From NCBI GenBank assembly GCA_012520845.1, contig JAAYNL010000016.1:27716-91715 (forward strand): a DNA stretch of 64,000 nucleotides, given 5' to 3'. This DNA comes from Thermoplasmatales archaeon (GTDB lineage: Archaea > Thermoplasmatota > Thermoplasmata > Methanomassiliicoccales > Methanomethylophilaceae). The position numbers and the translations under genes are program-made. The notes below the pieces were generated by a model. It made no database searches and was not told the DNA's origin. It worked only from the letters and a program-made list of their open reading frames with translations. Below are positions 1 to 7,666 of this stretch, piece by piece (position 1 is the stretch's first letter; every line of letters starts with the position of its first letter).

Positions 1-1
1 C

Positions 2-487
2 GCCTCCCGCTCCGTCCGCGGGCAGTACAAGGAACACAGGTCCCGGACGGGGAAATTCGAGTCCTGCGGCATAAGGTTCCGCGGGTTGGAAACCTACCAC
101 GACACGGAAGGCGGCGCGCTCCGCGGGGCCAACACCGTCTACGTTTTCGAAATGGACGGCATGAAGATATGCCACTGCGGCGACCTCGGCGACATGCCGT
201 CCCCGAAGGCGCTCAGGCGCATGTCCGGGTGCGACATGATGTTCATGCCCGTGGGCGGCGTCTACACCATGGATTTGGAGGGACTCAGGCAACTGATCAT
301 AGAGGCGGCGCCCCAGGTCATCGTGCCCATGCACTACAGGACCGGGGGGCTCACCATCCCCGTGATGGACGTGGAGCCCTTCCTTGAGCTGATACCGGAG
401 GACTTCGTCCTGCACGTGGGCAACACCGTGGACATAACCAAGGACGAACTGCCCCGCATGAAGGAATGCTGGGTCTTCGACCTCTAA
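2..487 (+). CDS. MBL-fold metal-dependent hydrolase, 5' end missing
   Basis: The frame is open from the first bases of the window, so this is the C-terminal part of a protein that starts upstream. It resembles the UlaG/UPF0173 branch of the metallo-beta-lactamase superfamily. Visible family features are an ETYHD segment, then a beta-strand ending HCGDLGD (the metal-binding Asp/His region), and a late VPMHYRT segment that would carry the last histidine ligand. The N-terminal HxHxDH motif would lie outside the window. Substrate cannot be told from sequence. It converges with aIF6 and the two coding regions overlap by 4 bases. Confidence 0.75.
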   Translation, partial: ASRSVRGQYKEHRSRTGKFESCGIRFRGLETYHDTEGGALRGANTVYVFEMDGMKICHCGDLGDMPSPKALRRMSGCDMMFMPVGGVYTMDLEGLRQLIIEAAPQVIVPMHYRTGGLTIPVMDVEPFLELIPEDFVLHVGNTVDITKDELPRMKECWVFDL

Positions 488-1143
488 TACAGCGCGAGGG
501 CTTCCTCGAGCCTGCCCATCTCGATGGGCGTCGTCTGCCGGCCGATGACCGCGCCCTTGGAATTGGCGACGGAACACGCCGCGAGAAGCCTGACGCCGTG
601 GTTGAGCGTCGTGCGGTACGCCTTGACGCCGAGGGTCTCCTCCACCAGGGAAATCTCCTCGTCCGTGGCCTCCGGGTGTATCGCCGCGCCCTTGTTGGTG
701 GCCAGGCAGGCCGACCCGACGACGCCCATCCCGGCGACGGTGCCCCGGACGCAATCCACGCCGAGCGCCTTCGATATGCCGCGGAGCGCCGACTTGGAGA
801 TCTCGGGGTTGACGATGGCGCCGTTGTCGTTCACGAGGATGTTGTTGCCGGCGGCGTTCATCCTGTCGTCGACGTAAGCCAACGGAAGTTTCGAGGAAAT
901 GAGTTCGGCCTCGTTCTGCTCGCAAAGCTCGGAGACCACGGCCCCGTGGCTGTTTATCGCCATCAGCGACCCCACGACGAGGGATCCGGCGACCGTCGTC
1001 CTGACGACCTCGACGCCGAGGGTCTCCGCCAATGCCTTCTCGAAGTAAGCGGGGGCGTTAGGCGGCAGAAACGCCAGTTCCTCGGCCACGGCGGCGTACA
1101 CCCCGATGTTCGGGTTGCCGTCGTAGTCGGCCAGCCTCATCAT
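484..1143 (-). CDS. eif6: Translation initiation factor aIF6
   Basis: Homologue of eukaryotic eIF6, which binds the large ribosomal subunit and prevents premature joining with the small subunit. The protein, about 219 residues, has the repeated pseudo-fivefold pattern of the family: GNPNIGVYA near the start, then recurring segments such as NSHGAVVS, NDNGAIVNP, TNKGAAIHP and NSKGAVIG. The ATG at 1143 fits the family N terminus best. A GTG at 1155 overlaps the L31e stop as GTGA and is a possible alternative start four codons longer. Last gene of the S19e-PDCD5-L39e-L31e-aIF6 operon, a conserved archaeal order. Confidence 0.95.
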   Translation of the reverse strand: MMRLADYDGNPNIGVYAAVAEELAFLPPNAPAYFEKALAETLGVEVVRTTVAGSLVVGSLMAINSHGAVVSELCEQNEAELISSKLPLAYVDDRMNAAGNNILVNDNGAIVNPEISKSALRGISKALGVDCVRGTVAGMGVVGSACLATNKGAAIHPEATDEEISLVEETLGVKAYRTTLNHGVRLLAACSVANSKGAVIGRQTTPIEMGRLEEALALY

Positions 1144-1151
1144 CGGCCGCG

Positions 1152-1418
1152 TCACTCGGTCTCCACCGGCAGGGACACCTCGACCAGGCCGTCCTCGAGC
1201 TTAATCGCGCGGACGGTTATCCTGCGCGGGGGCTTCTGTATGCCCCTCTGCCAGACCGCCTCGTTGACGGCGGTGTCTATCCAGATTTGGGACTGGTCGG
1301 CCTTCATGTGCCGCGCGATGTGCGACCTTATCTCGCTGATGGCGCGGTTGGCCCTCTTCGTCCTGGGGGTTATCCTGGTTATCCTGAGCGGTACCGTGAT
1401 TATCCTGTCGTCGGCCAT
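1152..1418 (-). CDS. rpl31e: 50S ribosomal protein L31e
   Basis: Protein of 88 residues, the usual length for archaeal L31e, a large-subunit protein near the exit tunnel shared only with eukaryotes. It shows the typical basic central segment (TPRTKRANRAISEIRSHIARH) and a WIDTAVNEAVWQRG-type motif. The start lies 5 bases after the L39e stop, and GGAG within the end of L39e can act as ribosome binding site. It overlaps the possible GTG start of aIF6. Confidence 0.95.
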   Translation of the reverse strand: MADDRIITVPLRITRITPRTKRANRAISEIRSHIARHMKADQSQIWIDTAVNEAVWQRGIQKPPRRITVRAIKLEDGLVEVSLPVETE

Positions 1419-1423
1419 TCAAA

Positions 1424-1579
1424 TCACTCCTTGAGGTTGGTGGTGCGCCACGACCTCCTCTTGGGGTGGCGCAGGAACTGCCTGTTGGTCCTCATCATGA
1501 CCCATGCGGGGACCCTGCGGTTCTGCTTGACTTTCCTGTTGAGCCTTGCCTTCATTGCCGGCGGTTTGCTGCTTGACAT
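1424..1579 (-). CDS. rpl39e: 50S ribosomal protein L39e
   Basis: A very short (51-residue), strongly basic protein read directly from the sequence. It begins [20 protein letters not shown] and contains the L39e signature [14 protein letters not shown] followed by [14 protein letters not shown]39e lies in the wall of the polypeptide exit tunnel. The start codon is one base from the PDCD5 stop, and the stop is 5 bases before L31e, so translation is probably coupled along the operon. Length and motif leave little doubt. Confidence 0.95.
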   Translation of the reverse strand: MSSSKPPAMKARLNRKVKQNRRVPAWVMMRTNRQFLRHPKRRSWRTTNLKE

Positions 1580-1580
1580 T

Positions 1581-1919
1581 TCATCTCCTCTCGATCTTGA
1601 TTTCCCTGCGCTTCGGGGCTATCTGCCTGAGCAGGTTCCTGAGCATCTCGTCGGTGACGACGCCCTGGAGGCGTCCCTGCTGGGCCAGTTGGATCAGCTG
1701 CATCTCCACGCCGTCCGCCAACTCCGGGTTGGCGACGCGTATGTTGGAGAGGCGGTCCCTGGCCTCCGGCACCAGTATCTGCCTGAGGATCGCCTGCTTC
1801 TGAGCCTCGAACTGCCTGCGTTGCTCCTCGGCGGCCTGCTGCTGGGCCACCTGCTGCTGCTGGTTAGCCTGCACCTCGGCCATCCTCTTCTGCCTCAACG
1901 CTTCCAATTCAGGGTCCAT
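1581..1919 (-). CDS. PDCD5-family DNA-binding protein
   Basis: Protein of 112 residues homologous to archaeal PDCD5/TFAR19-like proteins, a small helical family that binds nucleic acid; its precise archaeal role is not settled. It has the typical Gln-rich N-terminal helix (residues about 20-45), then [20 protein letters not shown] and a C-terminal [10 protein letters not shown]. It sits between S19e and L39e, the standard place for this gene in archaea, which supports a role tied to translation. Confidence 0.92.
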   Translation of the reverse strand: MDPELEALRQKRMAEVQANQQQQVAQQQAAEEQRRQFEAQKQAILRQILVPEARDRLSNIRVANPELADGVEMQLIQLAQQGRLQGVVTDEMLRNLLRQIAPKRREIKIERR

Positions 1920-1928
1920 TCTTCAACC

Positions 1929-2357
1929 TCATGCGTTAATCTCGTCGAAAACCTCTTTCGCGGCGTTGTCCAGAAGGGAAACCCCGGCGGGGCTTATCAT
2001 GCGCCCCTTCTTGGCCACGGGGATCAGGTACCCGGCGGCCTCGAGCTGAATCATGCATTTCCTGACGATGTTCCTGCTCCCCTTCACTGCCTTGTTGGGT
2101 TTGGCGCCCCTGTCGGCGAAGCCCCCGTACTCGGCGGCGAGCCTGGAGGTGCCCATGGGGCCCTTGACGTAGATTTTCCTGAGGATGGAGGCGGATCTCG
2201 TGAACCACCAGTCATCCTGCCTGGGAGCCTTTTCGGTGTGCCTGCCGGTCCTCACGAACTCCGCCCACTCGGGCGGGACGATGGCGGAGTTCTCCTTGAG
2301 CTTCTCCGCGGTCCTGAGAATGAGTTTCTCGGCGGGGACGTCATAGACGGTAACCAT
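1929..2357 (-). CDS. rps19e: 30S ribosomal protein S19e
   Basis: Protein of 142 residues, first gene of the operon. The start chosen (MVTVYDVPAEKLI) matches the S19e N terminus; an upstream in-frame ATG at 2546 would add a non-homologous leader crossing the promoter. Family features include PPEWAEFVRTGRH, WWFTRSASILRKIY and RLAAEYGG followed by NIVRKCMIQLEAAG. S19e is a small-subunit protein with a winged-helix fold, needed for rRNA maturation in eukaryotes. Confidence 0.95.
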   Translation of the reverse strand: MVTVYDVPAEKLILRTAEKLKENSAIVPPEWAEFVRTGRHTEKAPRQDDWWFTRSASILRKIYVKGPMGTSRLAAEYGGFADRGAKPNKAVKGSRNIVRKCMIQLEAAGYLIPVAKKGRMISPAGVSLLDNAAKEVFDEINA

Positions 2358-2373
2358 TTCGCATACCTCGTGC

Positions 2374-2430
2374 CCGCGTGGGCGGCGCCCACGCGGTATC
2401 GTATATGGCGTAGGCTGGTTCAATATAAAA
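2374..2430 (-). promoter_or_regulatory. S19e operon promoter and leader hairpin
   Basis: On the minus strand a TATA box (TTTTATATTG, 2421-2430) lies about 65 bases before the S19e start. Between them is a perfect 10-bp stem, CCGCGTGGGC / GCCCACGCGG (2374-2383 with 2387-2396), with a 3-base loop. With initiation about 25 bases after the TATA box, the hairpin lies at the start of the mRNA leader. A role in autoregulation by a ribosomal protein is possible but is inference. Confidence 0.5.
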
Positions 2431-2756
2431 GCATTGCTAACGCAACAGTACTGGCGACCCCGCACGTGCGCCCAACGGCCCCGCGCGGCATGCGGGCGAA
2501 AGGCCCGCCACGGCCCGGCAAGCCGGGTAATCCGTGACAACTCCATGCGACACGGTGTATTTCAATCAATCGGAGCGTCCCGAGTCTTTTCAAAGCCGTC
2601 CCCGTGGACAAAATACGCGAAAAATGCATGTCGGACATCTCCCGATTGCGGAATTCACGAGCGGCTTCTGCGCCACCGGATCGATGATTCGGCGATTTCA
2701 CACCGACGCCGCTACAACTCTTATATAGTCCGCACGTGCTGTAAACCCTGAGTGAA
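2431..2756. other. Intergenic region between S19e and the 56-residue gene
   Basis: No convincing gene; overlapping open frames here have no recognisable content. Two short GC hairpins are visible: GCGGGC/GCCCGC with a GAAAG loop near 2490-2506, and CCCGG-CAAG-CCGGG near 2514-2527. They could belong to a small RNA or be chance in GC-rich DNA. A TATA-like element (CTTATATAG, about 2719-2727) lies about 30 bases before the next start and is the likely promoter for the 56-residue gene. Confidence 0.35.
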
Positions 2757-2927
2757 ATGGCGACTGAATCCTTCTTCAGAGAACTTGTCATAGATAGCGA
2801 TGAGGCCGCACAAGACTTCCTTGATGCAATGGACATCGCCGAAAGGAGGGGGCCTCTCGTCGTACCCGATTCCACCAGGGCATTCGAGCTCGGGGAAGAG
2901 ATGTTGAAAGGACTTTTCAATGAGTGA
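2757..2927 (+). CDS. Small acidic protein paired with the acetyltransferase
   Basis: An ORF of 56 residues beginning MATESFFRELVIDSDEAAQD, rich in acidic residues and probably helical. No family is recognised with confidence. It overlaps the downstream GNAT coding region by 8 bases, so the two are translated as a pair. The layout, a tiny acidic protein just upstream of a GNAT acetyltransferase, resembles toxin-antitoxin operons, but this protein does not show the ribbon-helix-helix pattern of the known GNAT antitoxins. An antitoxin role is inference. Confidence 0.55.
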   Translation: MATESFFRELVIDSDEAAQDFLDAMDIAERRGPLVVPDSTRAFELGEEMLKGLFNE

Positions 2928-3464
2928 ATACCCATTCATCCCCCTTCGAAGGATGCTCCAGACTGCGGATGAGGAAACCGTTTCCACGTTCCTCTCCGGG
3001 TTCCGATGCAGCGGGGACATGGATTGCAGGATTTTCTCCACAACAAAGCCATAACCTTCGAAAAAAGGGATATCTCGCGCACATACCTCATGATGGATGG
3101 TCAGGGGACGCCCGCACCCGGCATAGCAGGGTATTTCACGATAGCCCTGACCGTATTAAACCTCCCCGACGATAAGGGGTTGTCATCCACAGTTGTCAGG
3201 CGGATGAATCTTTCCAACAACAGGGCGCCCGCGTACCTCATCGGCCAGATTTCCAAAAGAGACAGTATGGAAAGGGGTGTCGGCCTCAAAGTGATGAACG
3301 TCGCTTTAGACGTCATCAAATCGGGACACGAAACGTTCGGTGGCAGAATCGTGTGCATCGACTGCAGGCAACCGTTGATAGATTACTACGAGAAACTGGG
3401 TTTCAAAAAAATCGGGCACCCTTCCGATAGCGGCCTTTACAAATCGGTGCTGTTGCTTTCATAA
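2920..3464 (+). pseudogene. GNAT-family N-acetyltransferase, frameshifted
   Basis: Two overlapping frames together give one GNAT protein of about 181 residues. Frame one starts at 2920 (MSEYPFIPLRRML) and reads to SGFRCSGDMD near 3022, then meets a stop near 3052. Frame two continues as LQDFLHNKAITFEKRDISRT and runs to 3464 with acetyl-CoA-binding features (QISKRDSMERGVGLKVMNVA) and YYEKLGFKKIG at the end. One missing T at about 3020-3026 (GATTGCAG instead of GATTTGCAG) explains the break. It is either a real inactivating mutation or a sequencing error. Substrate unknown; the fold acetylates amines using acetyl-CoA. Confidence 0.7.
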
Positions 3465-3531
3465 TCGTCCAACGCCCGATACGGACTTGAATTCATAGCT
3501 TTCCCACGAAACAATATAACCGGGACATCCG

Positions 3532-4086
3532 ATGAGGGAGGCCGTGAGAACCGTCGTCGCCATCACGGGTGCTTCCGGCATAGCCTACGGAATCAAGTTC
3601 CTGGAAAACCTCCCGGGGGAGAGGGTGCTGGTGGTTTCCGAGATGGCCAAAAAGATATTGCCGAGGGAAACCGGGATCGCCCTCGAGGAACTGTACGCCA
3701 TGGCGGACGAGGTCTATTCCGACGACGACCTTTTCGCCCCGATCTCCTCAGGCAGCCACCGTTTCGACGCCATGATCGTCATCCCCTGCAGCGCCTCCTC
3801 CCTGGGAAAGATCGCCTGCGGTCTCGCGGACACCCTCATAACGAGGGCGGCGGCGGTCGCCCTGAAGGAATCCAGGAAACTGGTGCTGGTGGTAAGGGAG
3901 ACCCCCAAGAGCGCCGTCCTCCTCGAGAACGAGCTCAGGCTGGCCAGGGCCGGCGCGGTCATATTGGACGCGAACCCCGGGTTCTACCACAAGCCCAAAA
4001 CCGTGGACGACGTCGTTTCCTTCGTCGCTGGGAGGGCGCTCGACCAACTGGGCGTCGAGCACGCCCTCTACGAAAAGTGGTCTTAG
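3532..4086 (+). CDS. ubiX: Flavin prenyltransferase UbiX
   Basis: Makes prenylated FMN, the cofactor of UbiD-type decarboxylases, by joining dimethylallyl phosphate to FMN. The protein has 184 residues, the normal length. It shows VAITGASGIAYGIKFLE at the N terminus (flavin site), an SSGSH segment, the IPCSASSLGKIACGLADTLI helix-loop and RKLVLVVRETP. A TATA-like AATATAACC lies just upstream near 3511-3519. It converges with leuS with a 4-base overlap. No UbiD gene is in the window. Confidence 0.93.
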   Translation: MREAVRTVVAITGASGIAYGIKFLENLPGERVLVVSEMAKKILPRETGIALEELYAMADEVYSDDDLFAPISSGSHRFDAMIVIPCSASSLGKIACGLADTLITRAAAVALKESRKLVLVVRETPKSAVLLENELRLARAGAVILDANPGFYHKPKTVDDVVSFVAGRALDQLGVEHALYEKWS

Positions 4087-6953
4087 GATATCACTATGGC
4101 CGGGCGGCCGGGCACGGCCTGGACGTGCTTGCCGCCGGACGCCTCCCTCGCCGCGGGGTCGTCCGCGGGCATCACCGACACCTCGCACCCCAGTTCCGAG
4201 CCGATGAACCCCGCGGCCTCCACGAGGATCGCGTATTCGTCGGCGGCGACCTTGGCCTCGACGACGGACGCGGGCAGGCGGCGCAGGTCCGTGGCGACCG
4301 CCCTGACGTAGTCGGGGACGGCCTTCCCCATCTTCCTCATTTCGGGGTCGGCCATGCATTCCTTCGTCAGGTCGGGTATGGGGACCCCTTCGGGCCCCAT
4401 CATCGACAGCGCCTTCCTCACGACGTCGCCCTTCCACGACTGGTAGGTGAACAGGGAGACCTTCCCGGATCCGGAGCCGATCATCCTCGAGATCTTCGAG
4501 ATGTCGGAGATCACGTCCCTGACAAGTGACTCGCCGTATTCCGCGGCCGGGGAGTGCCCGGAGGGCTCCGGGAGCAACGCGGCGGAGACCAGGCCGTCGA
4601 AGCCGGCGGCCTCCCACATCTCCTCCGCCATATGCGGCGTGATCGGCATCATCATCGTGATCCACGTGCGCATCGCCTCCCTTATCGTCCCGGGGTCGCG
4701 GCCACCGCGGCGCACGTACCACCTGAGGTCGCTGTACGCGTCGAAATAGGCGGCCATCGCCAATTGCCTGACGTCGTACCCCTCCATGGCCGCCCTGGCC
4801 GCGGAATTGTGCGTGGACATCCTCGACAGAAGCCACCCGTCGATGGGTTTCCCAGGCCCGGACATCCCTGCGAGCTCGCCCACGAACGCCAATATGCGGT
4901 CCAGCCTCTGGGCGTACGACATGACGGCGTCCTCGTCCCACTCCACGTCGGCGAAGGGCGAGGCTATGTGCGCGTAGTAAAGCCTCATGCCGTCGACGCC
5001 GAATTTCCCCGCGGCCCCAGGGATCGGCTGGGCGCCGCCCTTGGACTTGGATATCTTGCCCGATTTGCCGGTGATGTACCAATTGACCATGATGCCCCTG
5101 GGCAGCATCCGGTCCGGGACTATCGCGGCGTGGTTGAACATGAACGCCGGGAAGTGCACGGTCATGTGCTCCTTGCCCCCTATGTTCAGGTCCAACGGGT
5201 ACCAGTAGCGGGCGTCCTCCGCCATCTCGCCCAACAGGGCGGCGGGCACGCCGGTTTCCTCGGACACGGCGCCGCGGTCGCCCCTGCCCAGGAAGACGTG
5301 GTCGAAGAAGGCCTCGGTCATCTGGTCCGGGGTTATCCTGCCCTCGTTGGCGTGGTGGGACACGGTGTAGTAAAGCGGATATAGGGTGGAATCGGAGATC
5401 GCCTCGATGATCCACCTCTCGTCGAACGGGAACCTCGTCCCAAGCCAGTTGCCGAGGCGGGCGCACGCCCTTTCCCTGAACCAGGAAAGGACGCCGTGGA
5501 CGTTGTTGGCGTATTCCGGCGGCGAGATTTTCATCGTGGAGGCGTTGGCGTCCGCCCTGGCGGTCAGCGCCTCGTCGGCGTAGTTGATGAACCACTGGTC
5601 GTCTATGCGCTTTATGTGGACGGGTTTGCCGCACCTGCAGACCACCTCCTCGGAGAGGTCCCGGAAGATTTCCGCGTCGCCGGAGGCGATCATGGCGTCC
5701 CTCATCGCGTCCTTCGCGTCGCTGACCCTCATCCCGGCGTACTCGCCGCAGACGTCCTTCATGACGCCGGCGTGGAACCCGTCCCTGTACAGCGTCTTCT
5801 TGGCTTCCTCGAGCTTCGGGTCGCCGGGTTCCTTTATGCCCATGGACGTGACGATGTCCAGGGCGGGCAGTTCCCCGTAACCCTCCATTTTGATTATGGA
5901 TATGGGGACGACGGATTCCAGCATCTCCTCGGATATGCCGAACCCGGCGGCGTACCCCGGGTCGGCCTTGAGCGCCATCAGGGAGACGATGTCGTCCGGT
6001 GAATCGGAGGGCACCGAGGTGACGAGGCCTGTGCCCACGTCCGGGTCGCAGAAACCGGCGGGGAACACGGGTATGTCCCTGCCCGCCATGGGGGCGGAGC
6101 ACATTTTCCCGATCAGGTCCCTGCCGCGTACCGTCCCGATCCGCTCGATGCCGTCCATCTGCTGGACGAGCTTCCCGACGGCGGGTTCCGACACGACCCA
6201 TACCTCCCCGCCCTTGCGGATCTTGGCATACTCCACGTCGGGGTTGACCCAGAAGCATACCTGGCCGTAGACCGTCTCGGGGCGAAGCGTCGCCGCCACC
6301 AGGAACAGGTCGCCGCAGGCGAACTTCAGCAGGGTGTACTCGTTGGTCTCGGCGTTGCCGCCCTTGGAGATGTCCGTCTCCGACGGGTCGACGGCAACCG
6401 GCCCGCAGGAGGGGCACGCCGGGGCGTAGTACGGCTTCTGTATCAGCAAACCGGCATCCATGAGCTTCCGGAACTGCCACTGCATGAATTTGGAATAATC
6501 GGGATACAGGGTGCAGGTGAACCTGCGCCAGTCGGACAGGAAGCCGAACCTGCGCCAATAGTCGTCCCTGTAGACCCCGTTGAAGAATTCCACCACGGCC
6601 ATCGGGTCGCCGAGCTCCTCCAGCTTTTCCGGGGGGCAGCCGTTGTCGAGCATGTATTCAACCGTGGCCGGGTCCCTCTCGGCGATCCTCTTTGCGAGGC
6701 TGATCGCGCCGTTGCCCGTGGCGTGGGTGCCCACGGGGAAGAGGACGTTCATCCCCAGGGACCTCATGTAGCGGCCGATGGCGTCCGCGTACGTGTAGCC
6801 CCTCATGTGCCCCACGTGCAGGTAGCCCGTGACGCCGGGGTAGGCGAATATGAGCATGAACTTCGGGGCGTCGGACCTGTCCGACAGGCAAAGCCCGGCG
6901 TCGGACCAGCGTTTCTGCCATTTCCTTTCCATTTCCTCGTATTTGCCGGACAT
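4083..6953 (-). CDS. leuS: Leucyl-tRNA synthetase, archaeal type
   Basis: Class I synthetase that charges tRNA-Leu, 956 residues, normal for the archaeal/eukaryal type. The HIGH motif appears as HVGHMRGY near residue 50 and the KMSKS loop as KISKSKGG near residue 630. Between them lies the CP1 editing domain, which includes TLRPETVYGQVCFWVN. The start MSGKYEEMERKWQKRW matches the family; an upstream in-frame ATG at 7010 overlaps the TATA box and is unlikely. A second start signal or frame break was not seen. Confidence 0.96.
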   Translation of the reverse strand: MSGKYEEMERKWQKRWSDAGLCLSDRSDAPKFMLIFAYPGVTGYLHVGHMRGYTYADAIGRYMRSLGMNVLFPVGTHATGNGAISLAKRIAERDPATVEYMLDNGCPPEKLEELGDPMAVVEFFNGVYRDDYWRRFGFLSDWRRFTCTLYPDYSKFMQWQFRKLMDAGLLIQKPYYAPACPSCGPVAVDPSETDISKGGNAETNEYTLLKFACGDLFLVAATLRPETVYGQVCFWVNPDVEYAKIRKGGEVWVVSEPAVGKLVQQMDGIERIGTVRGRDLIGKMCSAPMAGRDIPVFPAGFCDPDVGTGLVTSVPSDSPDDIVSLMALKADPGYAAGFGISEEMLESVVPISIIKMEGYGELPALDIVTSMGIKEPGDPKLEEAKKTLYRDGFHAGVMKDVCGEYAGMRVSDAKDAMRDAMIASGDAEIFRDLSEEVVCRCGKPVHIKRIDDQWFINYADEALTARADANASTMKISPPEYANNVHGVLSWFRERACARLGNWLGTRFPFDERWIIEAISDSTLYPLYYTVSHHANEGRITPDQMTEAFFDHVFLGRGDRGAVSEETGVPAALLGEMAEDARYWYPLDLNIGGKEHMTVHFPAFMFNHAAIVPDRMLPRGIMVNWYITGKSGKISKSKGGAQPIPGAAGKFGVDGMRLYYAHIASPFADVEWDEDAVMSYAQRLDRILAFVGELAGMSGPGKPIDGWLLSRMSTHNSAARAAMEGYDVRQLAMAAYFDAYSDLRWYVRRGGRDPGTIREAMRTWITMMMPITPHMAEEMWEAAGFDGLVSAALLPEPSGHSPAAEYGESLVRDVISDISKISRMIGSGSGKVSLFTYQSWKGDVVRKALSMMGPEGVPIPDLTKECMADPEMRKMGKAVPDYVRAVATDLRRLPASVVEAKVAADEYAILVEAAGFIGSELGCEVSVMPADDPAAREASGGKHVQAVPGRPAIVIS

Positions 6954-6998
6954 CTCGCACCATCGCCCTCGGGCTTTCGCATTGGGATATCCCTTATC

Positions 6999-7009
6999 GT
7001 TATATAACA
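6999..7009 (-). promoter_or_regulatory. leuS promoter TATA box
   Basis: The minus strand reads TGTTATATAACGA here, a good archaeal TATA box, about 46 bases before the chosen leuS start. This supports the start at 6953 over the in-frame ATG at 7010. Confidence 0.5.
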
Positions 7010-7083
7010 TTCGAACCGTATGGGGGTTCGCAATGGGTTACGACGGGGGGAGCGCCATTTTTGGCGTTTCGACCATCCGTCGG

Positions 7084-7117
7084 ACAATGTCATGCATTGT
7101 ATGACAACCATTAAATA
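7084..7117 (+). promoter_or_regulatory. Overlapping palindromes and TATA box upstream of the RHH gene
   Basis: Two interleaved inverted repeats, ACAATG-N5-CATTGT (7084-7089/7095-7100) and TGTCAT-N7-ATGACA (7088-7093/7101-7106), lie immediately before a TATA-like ATTAAATAC (7109-7117). Ribbon-helix-helix proteins bind such short palindromes and often repress their own gene, so this is a candidate autoregulatory operator. The palindromes are seen; the regulator assignment is inference. Confidence 0.45.
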
Positions 7118-7183
7118 CCCCGACGGATATGAAGTTACAAGCCCGAAGGGATGGGACTCTACGGACTTGACAGAGGCAGGAAG

Positions 7184-7549
7184 ATGAACACCGACGAGAG
7201 GATTACGCTCAGGATGGGAACCGAGGAAGTCCAGGCAATGGACGAGTACTTGGATGAGCACCCGGAATTGGGGAACCGATCGCAGTTCATCAGGACTGCC
7301 GTGCGCGAATACGTCAACAGGGATGCCGGCGTCGCGCGTCTGTCGGACAGGAAAGGCGAAGGGCTCTTCGTACGTTTCACCGAAACGGAATTGGAAGCCA
7401 TCGATCTCCTCGTGGAGAAAGGTGCCTTCCTCGACGGGGAGGAATTCGTCAGGACGGCGATGAGGGATGCCTTCTCTCCCCGCGAGAGCAGGGAGGAGGC
7501 CGTCCGCAACGCATACGCCGTCGCGGCCTCGGAGGCTCTGAAGAGGTAA
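7184..7549 (+). CDS. Ribbon-helix-helix DNA-binding protein with two related halves
   Basis: Protein of 121 residues. The N-terminal half reads ERITLRMGTEEVQAMDEYL then NRSQFIRTAVREYVN, a classic CopG/Arc-type strand-helix-helix. A second, similar unit follows: GLFVRFTETELEAIDLLVEK and EEFVRTAMRDAF. Such tandem RHH proteins can form the DNA-binding unit within one chain. The start at 7184 has GGAAG in front and puts the first strand near the N terminus; ATG at 7151 would add 11 residues. It lies upstream of an FtsZ-like gene on the same strand, with a hairpin between, so co-expression is plausible. Confidence 0.75.
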   Translation: MNTDERITLRMGTEEVQAMDEYLDEHPELGNRSQFIRTAVREYVNRDAGVARLSDRKGEGLFVRFTETELEAIDLLVEKGAFLDGEEFVRTAMRDAFSPRESREEAVRNAYAVAASEALKR

Positions 7550-7594
7550 GAGGTCAGAAGGGAAGCAAATGGCCTGGAGGAGGGATGGGATCTC

Positions 7595-7613
7595 AAACCC
7601 CCAATCGGGGTTT
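7595..7613 (+). terminator. Hairpin between RHH gene and FtsZ-like gene
   Basis: A perfect 7-bp stem AAACCCC / GGGGTTT with loop CAATC, followed by GTTACTCTT. It may end the RHH transcript or shape the leader of the next gene. Confidence 0.4.
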
Positions 7614-7666
7614 GTTACTCTTCACAGGCCGTTTCAAACCATTTTAACGAAAAGAGGGATGGGAAA

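Noticed and set aside
2440..2540. Possible structured RNA (SRP RNA or RNase P RNA) on either strand
   Set aside because: Two short hairpins only; none of the conserved SRP or RNase P motifs was seen.
2420..2935. A long minus-strand open frame across the S19e promoter and the 56-residue gene
   Set aside because: It lies antisense to a better-supported gene, crosses a promoter and has no recognisable sequence pattern.
3748..6558. A 936-codon minus-strand open frame antisense to ubiX and within leuS
   Set aside because: Arg/Gly/Pro-rich composition typical of a shadow frame in GC-rich DNA; leuS in another frame of the same strand is certain.
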